Source: Ligustrum vulgare (taxonomy: Eukaryota > Streptophyta > Magnoliopsida > Lamiales > Oleaceae). From it: a DNA stretch of 64,000 nt. Location: assembly GCA_963555705.1 (NCBI GenBank), contig OY743184.1, forward strand, positions 27,118,639 to 27,182,638. The letters run 5' to 3'. The notes under the pieces were generated by a model. It had not been told where the DNA came from. It did no database searches and was given only the letters and a program-made list of their open reading frames with translations. Of the stretch, positions 11,872 through 23,704 are shown piece by piece (the stretch's first letter is position 1; each line of letters starts with the position of its first letter). The position numbers and the translations under genes are program-made.

Positions 11872-11874
<3 letters not shown>

Positions 11875-11926
<52 letters not shown>
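11875..11926. repeat. (GA)26 microsatellite
   Basis: A perfect GA dinucleotide run of 52 nt. Confidence 0.97.
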
Positions 11927-11928
<2 letters not shown>

Positions 11929-12339
11929 CTTTTAAGGAGGTTCAACCCAACCTTTGGTCTATGTCCTCCATTATGTAGCTCACTGTGAAATCACGACCAT
12001 ACACTTATCAAGGTTACAACAAAGAACATCACTTCTTTTTCAAGCTTTGAGAAAGAACCTCAAAATGAATGATATAATTAAATTAAGTCTTAAGAGAGTT
12101 AGTCTAACATTTCAATGGATAACAATGAATTAAGCTTAAGTGTCGATAGTAAAATCTTTAATAACAAGCGATGAAGTAGTTTTTAAATCAATATATCAAA
12201 AATTTTCAACCAATGATCGCTCTTGACAAATAATACAAGTTAGGAACTACGAGAGATCAACACTTCAATTCAAGTGTTGTGTAGAATCCTTTAGGTGATG
12301 GAAATATTCAAGTATGATTCAATTTAAAGTTTTTTTATA

Positions 12340-12667
12340 CTCCATTCATCCCAAAAAGATAGTCCTATGGTTATTTTCACACGGATTAAGAAATGGTATT
12401 TAGTATAGTTATTGTATTAAATTTTATCAATGTTTTCCATTTATATCATTTATCCCTTATTTATTATTTTAAGTAGGCTCGCTTCGTTTTTCACAAAAAA
12501 TTTAAAAATGCAATAGTTAAGTAGTTAGTGTGTATTGTACCAAGATATATTAAATAAGAGTATATGTGAAAATGAAAAATTTAATACATGCTTAATATGG
12601 AAACAAGATTATCTTTTTGGGAAAGATAAAAATAGTATACATGACTATCTTTTTGGGACGGAGGGAA
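12340..12667. mobile_element. Stowaway-like MITE (Tc1/mariner), TA target site
   Basis: The left terminus CTCCATTCATCCCAAAAAGA pairs with the right terminus TCTTTTTGGGACGGAGGGA, and TA lies on both sides (12338-12339 and 12668-12669). The CTCC-TCC-TCCC terminus is the Stowaway signature. It is about 328 bp, non-coding. Confidence 0.9.
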
Positions 12668-13689
12668 TAATAGAGTTTTGAAGAAAAACCTTCGATGTAG
12701 ATGAAGTACAATTAACCAAAGTGCTCTTATTAAAATGATCAATGAGTTTAATACAACGTAGAGACAAAGATTTTACATAAAAAAATGATCTCTTATATGA
12801 TCAATAGCGTGTAATAAATGAAGTGGGAAAGGTAGCAATTTATAGATGATTTTATTAAAACCTTCTAGTTTTGGAAGACATACTTCGATCGACAGAACAT
12901 GAAAAAATATAGCCATTGGAGAGCAACAGTTACAAAGTTCGATTGATCAATCTCGGTCGATTGAAACACTCATTTCGGTTGACCGAATACCCAAACATTT
13001 AGAATGTGTATTTTGATCAGTTTTGGCTTATCTAAGTTTGCCAATAATTTGAAAATCACTTTTAAAATCTAAAAGATGTTTTGTGCAAGTGTTAACAATT
13101 TAGGATGATTTTTGAGCTTATATGATTTCATAGCTAGAGATTGAGAGTATCATACCTTTATAATTAACTAGAACTCAACATTGTAAGCTTGGATTCTGGA
13201 TCTTCATGTTACTTTAAAGTCTTGATCTTGAATAGCTTCACTTTGACTTTGATCTTGTCGTTTTATGTGCTTGATCACAAATTAATTTTTATTTTTTGAA
13301 AGATGATTTGTGTTTTGAATGCTTTGATTTTTTATTTTTTTTATTTGAAACACTATATACACATTTGTTGGCATGTTTTTTATGATCAAAACAATAGGAC
13401 TCAAAGTCCACTACAGGTCGAAAAGTGAAATTTATATTATGTGCTTATTGAATGTGTTGCAGTGTGCAGAATTATATTAACCTTCTAACTCGAATGGGAC
13501 TAATATGTTTTCTAATGGGAGTATTATAATTTCAAGTATTCATGGTTCACACACTACTACAAAAATAGCATTCTATAACACGCAAAAAATGTTGCAAAAG
13601 GCTTTTTGCAGGCACATGTTGCAAACCTTAATATTGCCATTGAGGAAAGGGATATAGCAAAGTTCATTGCATGTTGTAAAAATGGAATT

Positions 13690-13995
13690 GCGCGTTACAG
13701 TTGAGTTTTAGCAACGTTCTTTGCACGTTGCGATTTAATTTTAGGAATGTTCACTACACATTGCGATTGATACTTTTGACAATGTTCAGTGCACGTTGTG
13801 ATATACCTTTAACAATGTTCAATGTGCATTGTGGTGATCTTTTGACAACATTCAATGCGCATTACGGTAGAAGTTTTGACAACGTTCAATGCGCGTTTCG
13901 GTTGATCTTTGCACACGCTCATTGCACATAGCGGTAGATCTTTTGACAACGTTTTTTGCATGTTGCGGTTGATGCAACAGACTTTTTGGAAACTT
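13690..13995. repeat. Subterminal tandem repeat, unit about 30-60 bp (GTTCAxTGCGCGTTGCGGTTGATCTTTTGACAA type)
   Basis: At least seven imperfect units built from a TTTTGACAACGTTC block followed by GCACGTTGCGGTTGA. Divergence between units is mostly C/T and G/A, as expected of methylated DNA. Confidence 0.7.
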
Positions 13996-14320
13996 TTAGT
14001 GCGCGTTGGCATTTATGTTTTATTTTTTTTCCCTAATCATGCGGCCTTTTTTTATTGTGATAAATTTTAAAAATATCAACAAAATTTTCTGTAATATAGA
14101 TAATTCTACTTGATAGTCAACAAATTTCTCAAACATATACATAATATGTAAAATATGAACACATGCTCTATAAATAAATTAACAAATCAAAATAAAGTGC
14201 AAGCTTTTTAAAGCAAAATAGACTACATATATTTCAATACAAAACAAAAACTAAGGTACTTTGTTATTTCAAATTGAAAAAAAATCTGCAATAGAGGTTT
14301 TTCACTTATTTGATTGCAAT

Positions 14321-14533
14321 CTAAATTCTAATAATTGTCATTCCTTTAAATTGCAACAATATTTCTGGCAGACCAACAACTATAGAATAGGAACTACAAT
14401 CACCAACTCTCAACATGAGTACTTTCCATAACTTCTCAAGTCTAGTTTCAACTGTGCCCATGATAGAACCATCTTGTGAGAGAGCTACCAAATTCCTTTT
14501 ACCTGCAAAGTCATATTGTGAAAGTCTAATCAC
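14321..14533 (-). pseudogene. Possible captured gene fragment inside the CACTA-like element
   Basis: The minus strand is open for 70 codons and reads RLSQYDFAGKRNLVALSQDG followed by SIMGTVETRLEKLW and YSIVVGLPEILLQFKG. This looks like ordinary folded-protein sequence, not like low-complexity transposon DNA. I do not recognise the family. There are no flanking exons I can assign. It could also be part of a degraded transposon protein. Confidence 0.3.
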
Positions 14534-15144
14534 TATGACTCCAACTGTACTGAATTTTAGTTGGAGAAATGAGAATGCTTGAAAGTAAAATACAATATTA
14601 TCTCATCAAAATCTTTTTCATTGAATTTATGTTCCCAATATACAGAAGAAGAAAAGATATAAGCAAAAGGGAAAATACACATAAGTCGATAAGCTTTCAC
14701 ATATGGGGTAGGCATATGTAAGATAGACAGAAATGCATCCCACAACTATTCATTAAAAATAGGTGGACTTCAGAATAACATAGGTCTGTTAAAAATATAT
14801 AGATTCTTTTTTTCCAAATATCATTTATTCATGTAAAAGTTTTATAACTGGAATTCAATTATAAGAAATGCTAAACCTTTATCAAAAGCTTTAGCTTGAG
14901 ATAACAAAATGAAAATAAGTGTCTAAGCCCAAGTAAGGCTAGTAAATTTGAGACGAACTTTTTGCAATATTCATGCTCGTTGCAAAAGACAAGTATTAGC
15001 AACATTTACTTTTAGAATGTTGCTAAATCTCAAATATTCATATCAAATACACATGCAACCATTGAATATTGAAATACACCCCTTTTAGAAGCATGCAATT
15101 AAGGAATGTTGCAAAAGATCATTTTTGTTGTAAAACCCTTTACT

Positions 15145-15474
15145 ACAGGATTACTAATATGAAAGTATAAATGGAGTGTGTAAAGTCTAATAAAACTTGG
15201 GATGTGTTAGAAGTTCTTACTATACATCAAGTTTTTTTTTTTTATAATGTTCGAGTTCTTGAAAATTGAGTGGAAGCAAATGAATTTATAATAGATGAAG
15301 CTCATTTTTACGAAAAAATAAAAAATAAAAAATAAAAAATTAGGAAAATGTTATAACCAATATAAGGAATGAATTAGATAAACATTTTTTTATTGCAATC
15401 AAATTCACTTTTGTATGTTTATACTAGTTGTGATAGTGAGTTTACATTTATAATTACACCAAATAGATTTAGGA
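15145..15474. other. AT-rich intergenic sequence, no feature seen
   Basis: It contains only A/T homopolymer runs, including an AAAAAT-type run at 15313-15341. No gene or element border is recognised. Confidence 0.5.
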
Positions 15475-16232
15475 TCAGTTTGGCACAGCTGTTGTAAATA
15501 GAGCTTTTGTTGCAGAGTTTGTTTGTTTTTTTTTTTTTTTTTTTAAATTGTTGTTAACAAAAAGAAGCTAAGTGTTTGGTTGTCGGTGCAAAAAGTATCG
15601 TTAACATTAAATTAATTATTTGGTTGCAAAACTCTAAAAGTGCTTTTGTAGAAACTAAAACTTAATTATATCTCATAGTTAACTAAAAATTAAATAATTC
15701 TTTCACCTCAATTTTGAAATCTATCTTGAAAAAAATAACACATTTATTAATTCATAAGACATAACATTTCACTAATTTCAATATATTTCACGTTTTATTA
15801 ATTAATTATTTAAAAGTATATTTCAATTTATTTTCAAAATATTTCATATTTTATTAATTAATAAAATATAATTCATATTAATCAATAAAATATAATATTT
15901 AAATATGAGTTTTGAAAAATAATATATTTTCAACATATTTCAAATTTATTAATTAATAAGATATAATTTCATATTAATCAATAAAATATAATATTTTAAT
16001 ACGAATTATGGAAAATAATATATTTTCAATAGATTTCATGTAAAATATTATATATTTCAACTTTTTGTAAAGTGCCTTTTGGAGAAGTTACAAATTTGAG
16101 TTTCTTTATAACAACTTTAAAAAACTGTTTATCCAATTAAAAAGTACTTTTTTCAACCACAGCCAAACACTTGTGTATTTTTGTAAAAGTACTTTTAAAC
16201 CTTTCAAAAGCCCTACTAAAAACACACTTAGA
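15475..16232. mobile_element. AT-rich inverted-repeat (MITE-like) element
   Basis: The left arm (15475-15680) and right arm (16070-16232) are imperfect inverted copies. AAGTGTTTGGTTGTCGGTG near 15570 pairs with the complement of CAACCACAGCCAAACACTT near 16155, and GAGCTTTTG on the left pairs with CAAAAGCCC on the right. Between them, 15760-16060 consists of repeated TTTATTAATTAATAAAATAT units. There is no target duplication that I can prove and no ORF. Confidence 0.5.
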
Positions 16233-17246
16233 AATTGTGATTTTTGTTCTTAATTAAAAACTGATTGATGAGATACACATGAATCGACTTTTATGTTTCA
16301 TTGTTGAAGGAGTTTTAATATTATGGTAAATCTATTGTTATACTTGATAGTCTGACACATTCATCGTGATACTGATACTTGAATTTTGTGAGGATATGAT
16401 CGTATTGATGATCTATTAAACTTGTTTAGTAGCCATATTGAGTTCTAAATTTAAGATTTCTTAGGTGAATGAATATGATGATAACTAAAGTTAGGTATCA
16501 AGGGATACCTAAAATAAGATATATACGATGTTATTTAATTTAAATAATACGGAATATGTCCTAAAAGGGAGAAAATAATGTAGCACGCGTTACATGATGC
16601 ATGTACGTTTATGATCAATATAGGATACGAGTTAAATGATTAAATTGATCCCTACTTCCTCATTTTATGAGGTCATGAGGTTTATACAACCTCATATATA
16701 CTCATATGATTTTTGATTATTTTCTCAAGATTTTATTTTAGTGTTGCCACTTTAGCATGCTATCAATAACTGTGGTTGATTTGGTTTGATGAGACATATC
16801 TAGGAAAGTGGCTAATTTAAAAATTGAAGAATTCAAGTTGGAAAGAAAAATTATTTTGACCAACAATTTCGTTTGTATTCACCGAACAATTTTGTCAATC
16901 ATTTAAGGTTTAAAACATAATTGTGAATATAAGATTACATTTGAGTTCAATTATGTTTCATAAATATTTGAGGGACTGAAATTACTTGAATTAGTGTTAA
17001 AAAAATTAGTTTTGGGTATAACAAGATGTGATTTTTCTTGAGTAGAGCTACTATGTATCTATAAGAATTTATATTACCATGAGCTCTAATATGTAATGGT
17101 CGCATAATATATTTGTCATATGAATGTTTGTGATAGATCTTGAAGAAGATCTAATGTGTGATATTCATGGTCACGAATGATTTGAATCAATTCCATCACG
17201 TGTGCATGTTTGTGTTGGAATATGGATAGTGCATGGATTGTTCATG
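16233..17246. other. Intergenic sequence without recognised feature
   Basis: About 1 kb of AT-rich DNA. No ORF over 60 codons, no repeat borders and no RNA gene are recognised. It is continuous with 18836-18980 once the solo LTR is removed. Confidence 0.5.
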
Positions 17247-17251
17247 TGGGG

Positions 17252-18830
17252 TGATAAGTACGTTTTTGGTACTTATCTTGGATTTAAATTTAGACAATTG
17301 TAAGTGTTTTGAGATATGATATTGCTAATTATTTGTTTATTTTGTTTGTTTTAGGAAAATCCAGTTTTGAATACGTTTGGATGCAAACGGAGAAATTGGA
17401 CTAAAATCGTGCAAAAATGACCAAATTGCAACAATTTATAGATGAGACGGACAACGAAATGAAGAACAAAAAATGTCAATGAATTAATTGCAAAATTAAA
17501 GACCCAAGGACCAACTTAAAATATTTGGAAAATTGAGGTCTTAATGCAAAATTCACTACGTAATTAGAATTGGGCTTGAAGACTAATTTGAAAAGGACTC
17601 CTTTGACTACAATTAGGGGCTCGGCTGAATACATATAGATGGATAAAAAAGACTTCTTGTGGAATTAGGGGTGATAAAATTGGAAGAATAAATTGGAGAC
17701 TCTTTTGGGATAAAAGGGGGGAGAGCCGATTGTAGGAGAAAAAAGGCGCGTTTTCTGCTGAGGAATTGAGGAGAGAAAAGTTGGCTGGAGATATACGTAT
17801 TATAATATATATACATAGGGGAGGAATCAATACATATTATAATATATATACATAGAGGAGACAATTGGAAAGTGGGTGTGGTATCAAGAGATTATTAGAA
17901 TTGCAGCCACTAGTTGTTTGAATTGGAGGAAGTGCACGGTTGGGACTTTGGAATTGAGGAGAATTAGACTTTTTGGGACCAAGAGCAGCCTCGGTGTAGT
18001 AAGAAAAAAATAGTCCTCAGGTCGTGAATCTGAAAAACCGAAGAAGATAGTGCACGGTTTGCAAAATTTTGGGATTCAATCGAGTGATATTTATCAATTT
18101 TTTTATTGATCATTCATCAATTATTATGCTAGGCTAATTTTCTTTATGTATTGGATGAAGATGAAACTTATTATTAATTTATTTTGATTCGATAACTAGT
18201 ACTTTAATAATTTCTTGTATTACTTGATTGATCTTGCATGCTTTATTGTTATTATTATTTGATTGATTGACTATCAATTAAATATATTGTTACTTGTTGT
18301 AGTCTTGGAAAAGTCATAATAAGTTGGAACATTGCACGATGGACACATGAATACTAGATATTAGGAATAACACTGACATGTGCAATCTCATTGATAATTG
18401 TGTGATTTAATGCGTTCTAAGCATTAGTATTCGGATTACGAATAGATTCGTTTTATGTTTAAGATATATTTAATTTGTCTTGGAAAAAAAATTAATTGCA
18501 TGTGAATTATCGATTGTCAAGCAACGTATGAATGATTTAAACTACAAATTGTGGAATTGAGATAGATGGTAACAAGTGGAGCCAGATTCCAATACATGCT
18601 CACCATTCATATTTACTCCCAAACATTTTTATTTACTTTATTTATATTTTGCAATTTTTTAGAATAGATAGACAAACAAATCATCTTTTTATTTATTGCT
18701 TCAATTAATTGAATCGACGATAAACTGATAATTAGGACTAAACACTATTCCTCGTGGGAACGATACTCTCAACTCATCACAATTATTACTTGTCAATGAT
18801 CCCGTGCACTTGCGAGATTCACACAGAGCA
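17252..18830 (+). mobile_element. Solo LTR of a Tat/Athila-type gypsy element, TSD TGGGG
   Basis: It starts TGATAAGTACG and ends CACACAGAGCA. TGGGG flanks it at 17247-17251 and 18831-18835. Length is 1579 bp. The TGATAAGT start resembles the other Tat/Athila LTRs in this window (29288, 48318). There is no internal region. Two overlapping minus-strand ORFs near 17564-17864 translate to serine/proline-rich sequence sharing a duplicated TATAATATATATACATAG motif (17800-17855) and are not genes. Confidence 0.88.
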
Positions 18831-18835
18831 TGGGG

Positions 18836-18980
18836 TTACCCGATCTAGCCCTTAAGACATTAAATAAAAAGGGGGTAGTAGTTTAAAGTACAACCTCTCT
18901 TAAATCTCAAAAATTCCCTTCCAGAAACTTGCATTGGAGAGAAAATGATGGCTAAAACGATGGAAAACTCATATACAAGG
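18836..18980 (+). other. Target region of the young LTR element; possible split small ORF
   Basis: This DNA and 29081-29287 were contiguous before the young retroelement inserted at CAAGG. Reading from ATG 18945 (MMAKTMENSYTR) the frame stays open across the insertion point and on to the TGA that forms the start of the Athila LTR at 29288, about 80 codons in all. I do not recognise the peptide. An open frame of this size can arise by chance. Confidence 0.25.
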
Positions 18981-21900
18981 TGTAGCGCCCCGAGTTCCGT
19001 ATACCCGATTCACTACGTCATTTTCTGTCTAAATTTTTCGAATAATATTTTTGCGGAAGAAATAATTGAAATTCATTTTTTTGCAACATTAAATAAACTG
19101 TAATGGCCGCTAAAATTGAAAACATTTATGAAACCATTTGAAATAGTAAATCGAACCATTAATATTGTAAAGAAATTGCCAATATCATAATTTCTCAAAT
19201 AAATGAACTTCTCTAAATTATTCGATTGTTTGAAAAATACGGAAATCATTAACGTCAAACTTTCAACCGTTCAACGATTATTGCCACCATCATTCATCGC
19301 TCGCCACCGTCTCCGAAATCTGCAAAACTGTTAAAAAGTAGGGTGAGTATTTCATGGGGGAAATACTCAGTAGACTCATCGCAAATTAATTTAATTTATA
19401 AGATGATTAAACACATAAATCCCGGCTCTTTATAAAACGGGCATTGATAGAGCTTCTTTATAAAACGGCTCTTGATAAAACTCATATTTTGCATTACAGC
19501 ACGGGACATATTTTGCAAATCATAGGCTCTTTGAAAATAGCTCTTTGAAAACCATATACTTATAAAAATATTTTAATTATGCCAAGCATAATTTCTTTTG
19601 AAAGCATAACATAAGATAGGATTGAAATCCTCATAAACATAAGAAGACACAAGAACTTTACCGAACTTAGGTGGCAAGAATTCTTATGCAGTAAAATCAT
19701 AATAACAGTAAGTTTTCATCATAACATAGGATAATATCGAAATCCTCATAAACATAAGAATTTTACCGAACTTAGGTGGCAAGAATTCTTATGTAGTAAA
19801 ATCATAATAACAGTAAGTTTTCATCATAACATAGGATAAAATCGAAATCCTCATAAACATAAGAATTTTACCGAACTTAGGTGGTAAGAATTCTTATGTA
19901 GTAAGTATACCAAGCATAATTTTCTGAAATTCATAGGGATCAATTGCATCATAACATAAGATAGGATCGAAATCCTCATAAACATATGCGACAGGAATTT
20001 TACCGAACTTAGGTGGCAAATCCTCATAAACATATGGAAACATAGGAATTTTACCGAACTTCGTGGCAAATCCTCATAAACATAGGAGACACAAGAATGT
20101 TACCGAACTTAGGTGGCAAGAATTCTTATGTGTAGCGCTACTAAAACTCCGGTCCCCTTAACATATCATAACTTATCATATGGGACCCAAAACAATCTTG
20201 GTAGATTGATTTCATAGCAATGATCCAAAAAACATTTTCGTGAAGCATAGGGTATACTTACTTTTCGTAAAAACATAAAGTATATTTTCTTTTCATAAAA
20301 ACATACTTACTTTTCATAACAACATAAGGTATATTTACCTTTCATAAAAACATACTTGCTTTTCTTAAAAATTGACTTTCACAAGTCACATGACATTCAT
20401 ATGAAATCATAATTTAAATCAATTAATAAGTGCGAGTCTACCTCAAATCCGACGAGTGCAAAGTTGAGCGGGAATGACTTCAATTTCTTTAAATTCTCCG
20501 TACGCTTCGTCTTAGCCAATAAGTCACTTTAGTATATCGAATATATAGTTCAAAATGATAAATTATATTTTGAGGACTAAAATTGATGTTTTGAAAGTTG
20601 AGGGACTAAAATGAATACTTTGAAAGTTGAGGGACTAAAATGAATACTTTTAAAACCTGGCTTAAAAGTAAATCAACAGTGACTGAAATAATAGATTTTG
20701 AAAATGAAAGGGCTGATTAAAACTCATTTAAAACTTAAAGGACTGAAATGATAGTTTTTGAAAACATAGGGACTAATTTGAAAACCTTTTAAACTTGAGG
20801 ACTAAAAGGTAATTTCCGAAAACTTAAAATATTAAAATCAACATTTTCTCTCTCAAAACCACTCTCTGTCTCACGACCTAACCCTCTCTCACTCGCGATC
20901 GGAAAGACGGAAGAAGGTCACTGTCCGACGGAGTTGCCAGCGAATACTCCGGCGCAGGTGCGGCGAACTGCGGGAGGGGTGGTAGACTAAGTTTTTATGC
21001 GGTTTAGGTGCGAGATATAGCTAAACCGAGGCTTGGAGTTCGTGATTGGGTTTTGAGATTCCGGCGAAGGGAGCAGCGCTTGAGGTAAGTAACTGGTTTA
21101 CGTTAAATCCTGGGTTTTTGGTTTGGATTTTGAGTGTTTGATTTATGATAGTGGGCAGAGTTTGGTGGTTGGACTGCGGTGTGGTGGTTGGGTGATTTCT
21201 TGAATTGAGGGCAGTGGACTGGTGATATTCATGATGCCGTCGAGGTTTGGTTGTGGCTGCGAAGGGTTGTAAGCGGTGAATTGATTTGATTGTGGTGATT
21301 GCTTCCGGTGGAGGTTCTGGTATTGGGGGGGAAATTCTTGGTTGTGATGATGATTGGTGATGATGAAATGTGGTGATGCAGTGACAGTGTGAATTGTGAT
21401 GAAGGAGGGCTGAAGCAGATAGTGGAATTTGGCAGCTTGGTGGCCGTGACTGTGGAGGTTGCAGGGATGGTGACGGTGATTGCAGGGATGAGTTTGGTGA
21501 TCGTGGAGGCAGCGTACTGATGAGGATGATGGGTGCAGTGTGGATCATTGGTGATTGGCTACTGGTTGGCAAATTTGTGAGTTGGAGGTGGTAACTTGAC
21601 AGTGATAATACTGATTGCAGTGTAAATGGTTTGTGCAGTAGTTGCTAAGATGGAGATGATAATGGTGATATAGTGGGTTGAATTTGATTTCTGAATGGTG
21701 ATGAAGATGTATGCTTATATATTTTGTATTGTGGAATCTAAGTACATGGAAGTGTGAGTTGTGCCATGAGTATTGAAATGAAGATGGGGTAGATGATGAT
21801 AATGATGAAGATGCTTTGCTTGTACAATTATGGTTTAATATAATGAAGGTTCGTGGCTATGGATTGATGCTGATAATAATGGAGCTGAAAAGGAATTTGT

Positions 21901-22262
21901 GGGTGGTGGCTATGGCTTAGAAAATTGACTAACTTTGATTAAGAAATGTATTTAAAACAGATATATTTTGGACTGAAAATAAATCTGAGAATGGATGAAT
22001 TTTGAGATAAAAATTGAATTACATATTTTGGACTTAAAATAATTTAATAAGGAATATTGGAATTAAAATGATTTTGAAAATGATACTTTAATTAAAATAA
22101 TATAATTATAGAAATTCGGATTTTAATTTAAAATCGAACAAATTCGATATTTCTTGACTTGGCTAGACGAATTCGTCGCGGCATAAATTTCAAAACAATA
22201 GCGACTCAATTTTCTAAATATTAAAATAATTATTTATTGCATAAAAATTCTGGGTCGCTATA
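18981..22262 (-). repeat. 3' LTR of the young element (left copy)
   Basis: Runs from TGTAGCGCCCCGAG to GGGTCGCTATA. Read in the element's sense this is TATAGCG ... CGCTACA, so the 5' terminus is TA and not the usual TG, in both LTRs. Both LTRs contain an antisense open frame of 183 codons (21021-21572 here) that is proline/serine/histidine-rich, arises from GGTGATGATGG-type low complexity and is not considered a gene. Confidence 0.93.
19600..20135. repeat. Internal tandem repeats in the LTR, unit about 105 bp with shorter derivatives
   Basis: Units contain TCGAAATCCTCATAAACATA, then TTACCGAACTTAGGTGGCAA and GAATTCTTATG. Three nearly full units begin near 19605, 19715 and 19822, followed by truncated ones to 20135. 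The same array is at 26413-26948 in the other LTR. Confidence 0.85.
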
Positions 22263-22480
22263 ATCTTACCCCCTTAAAAATAATTTCGTCCTCGAAATTA
22301 AACTTACTTAATCTTGTGATTTCTGAATACTTAATCAGAATCTCTTCTTTCTCTTATGTAGCATCATCGCTACCATATTTAACCCAACCATATTTAACCC
22401 ACTGGACTTTGACTAAATGCATCACTTTGTTTCTTAAGAACATGGAATTTTCTATAGACATATGTGTCTACTCATAAATT
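22263..22480 (-). mobile_element. Purine tract and decayed pol 3' end of the young element
   Basis: The minus strand reads TTTTTAAGGGGGTAAGA next to the LTR, a polypurine tract. Beyond it the sequence follows the non-coding and pol 3' end of the 6678-6900 remnant (CTCGAGGACGAAATT; the ATGGTAGCGATGATGC and AAAGTCCAGTGGG words). No open frame is left. Confidence 0.7.
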
Positions 22481-23050
22481 CTTCTGAATAAAAATGAAAA
22501 TTCCCAATCGTATGTGATATTTCATCATATCTTGTATTACTCATGTAACCTGTCACTTATCATCGTATCATGTGACCTCAAATATTTGTATATATCTCTA
22601 AAATTTCAACAAATCTTTACTGACATATCATATCATAATAAATTTTTCCTTTCTTATCATCGAAAATTCCCAAAATAATCAAAGAATTACCTGAATATTC
22701 TCTCTACGTAATATACCCAAACATATCAACATAATATTATCAACTTATCTTTCCAATATTTGTAACCCAAAAATTCAGTAAACAAATATCTCTCAAAACT
22801 AAGATTCTATACTTAAATGTCACCACATTTCCTGCAAAGTATTTCTTTCACTTGTATATACGTATGAATTCTGATTCAATACGGTACTCATTTTACTTTC
22901 CACGTATCATCACACTATACCATGATTATCATTATTAAAACAAAATATCAGTACCCATAATCCAAGAAAATATTCCAAATCTCCAATCAAATCTCCTTTA
23001 TCGATAAAATTTAACAGCGCATTACTTCTTGTCTCCTCTTTTCATTAAAA
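22481..23050. other. AT-rich non-coding interior of the young element, left side
   Basis: Similar in style to 11022-11640 (leader or spacer of the same retroelement family). No ORF. The left border of the foreign cassette probably lies near the end of this stretch. Confidence 0.5.
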
Positions 23051-23108
23051 TAATCCTGCGCTTTCTTGCTGGTCACAACATCACGCGGATTCACTCAGAT
23101 CCTTTACG

Positions 23109-23119
23109 CTTTTAAATAG
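23109..23119 (+). promoter_or_regulatory. TATA-like box of the NABP-like ORF
   Basis: CTTTTAAATAG lies 34 nt upstream of the ATG at 23153. An almost identical box (GCTTTAAATAG) stands before the LOG ORF. A start of transcription about 25-30 nt downstream would leave a very short leader. Position and shared sequence support it, but activity is inferred. Confidence 0.45.
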
Positions 23120-23152
23120 TTCATGCTGGGAAGAGGTTAGATTCATCAAACA

Positions 23153-23704
23153 ATGGATATCATCCTTTCTAACATTCGCAAGTATTATTCCAATCTTCCT
23201 ATGAATGATCTGAGAAAGATCTATAGAATAAGACTCGAAAGGTTGAGGTTGCTGATGACTCATGGTATTCCAGAAGATGTTCGCTGGTTGATCGAAGCAA
23301 AGGTTCGACTATCTGGTGAATTACCATCAACATTTCCAAAGCACATGCCTGGTTTAGGCAAAAGCACGTTTGCAAAGAAACGAAGAGCAAAAAGACTGGG
23401 TGGTTGCTACAAATGTGCTCGTTGGAACTGTAATACTCGTTGCAAATCAGTAGGATATTCTTCTACTAATCGGGATGATAAAATCGAATTCATAAAGGGT
23501 GGACTGAGTAAAGAGTCTTTGGATGATATTCGACTGACTCTTGAGACGCACCCAAGTGGTTATGTACAACGTGAACTTCTCTCCTTATACGCTCAGTTTA
23601 ACGAGGACAAAAATCGTTATAGTCTCCAAAATATAATATCGAAAGATCCTGTTTGCCAGTCTGTTTTACAAAATGAGGCTTCTGGCAGTTCAGCAATGAT
23701 ATAA
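23153..23704 (+). CDS. Cysteine-rich nucleic acid-binding protein resembling carla-/vitivirus NABPs, intact 183 aa
   Basis: The ORF is intact. A basic motif KKRRAKR at residues 75-81 is followed at once by a C-X2-C-X4-C-X3-C zinc-finger-like cluster (C85, C88, C93, C97). Before it, residues 20-70 are helical and Leu/Arg-rich, ending in GKSTFA. This order (helical N-terminus, GxSxxxxxRRA basic stretch, adjacent Cys cluster) is that of the small 3'-terminal nucleic acid-binding proteins of Betaflexiviridae (carlaviruses, vitiviruses). Those bind nucleic acid, and several are reported RNA-silencing suppressors or nuclear regulators. The protein here is longer, with an extra C-terminal tail of about 70 residues (116-183). 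It has its own TATA-like box, AATAAA signals follow at 23753 and 23796, and a LOG ORF lies 300 bp downstream on the same strand. The viral origin is inferred from motif order and not from a search. A host zinc-finger protein is the alternative. Confidence 0.7.
   Translation: MDIILSNIRKYYSNLPMNDLRKIYRIRLERLRLLMTHGIPEDVRWLIEAKVRLSGELPSTFPKHMPGLGKSTFAKKRRAKRLGGCYKCARWNCNTRCKSVGYSSTNRDDKIEFIKGGLSKESLDDIRLTLETHPSGYVQRELLSLYAQFNEDKNRYSLQNIISKDPVCQSVLQNEASGSSAMI

Larger units (their letters stand above)
11640..13440 (-). mobile_element. Copia-like LTR remnant
   Basis: On the minus strand the left edge reads AAAACCAATTCACCCCTTCTTG. A sentence like this is commonly found at the 3' end of plant Ty1/copia LTRs, just before the primer site. 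The right part (around 12870-13010) has the repeated CGATCGA/GGTCGATTG words of a subterminal region. Exact ends and target duplication were not found. It contains the GA microsatellite and the Stowaway MITE listed separately. No coding sequence. Confidence 0.4.
13552..15144. mobile_element. CACTA-like non-autonomous element with subterminal repeats
   Basis: It starts with CACTACTACAAAAATAGC, the classic CACTA terminus. The first 440 bp contain many copies of GCAACGTT/GTTGC words in direct orientation (see the repeat entry). The last 200 bp (14940-15140) carry the same words in the other orientation (GTTGCAAAAG, GTTGCTAAA), as expected of CACTA subterminal repeats. The exact 3' terminus is not clear, so 15144 is approximate. 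The middle (14321-14750) contains protein-like minus-strand ORFs of unknown origin but no transposase. Confidence 0.6.

Noticed and set aside
17564..17864. Overlapping 83- and 88-codon minus-strand ORFs
   Set aside because: They lie in a solo LTR, overlap each other and share a TA-rich duplicated segment. Serine/proline-rich with no family.
21021..21572. 183-codon minus-strand ORF in both LTRs of the young element (also 27834-28385)
   Set aside because: Proline/serine/histidine-rich translation of GGTGATG-type low-complexity DNA, and identical in both LTRs only because the LTRs are young. No domain or start context.
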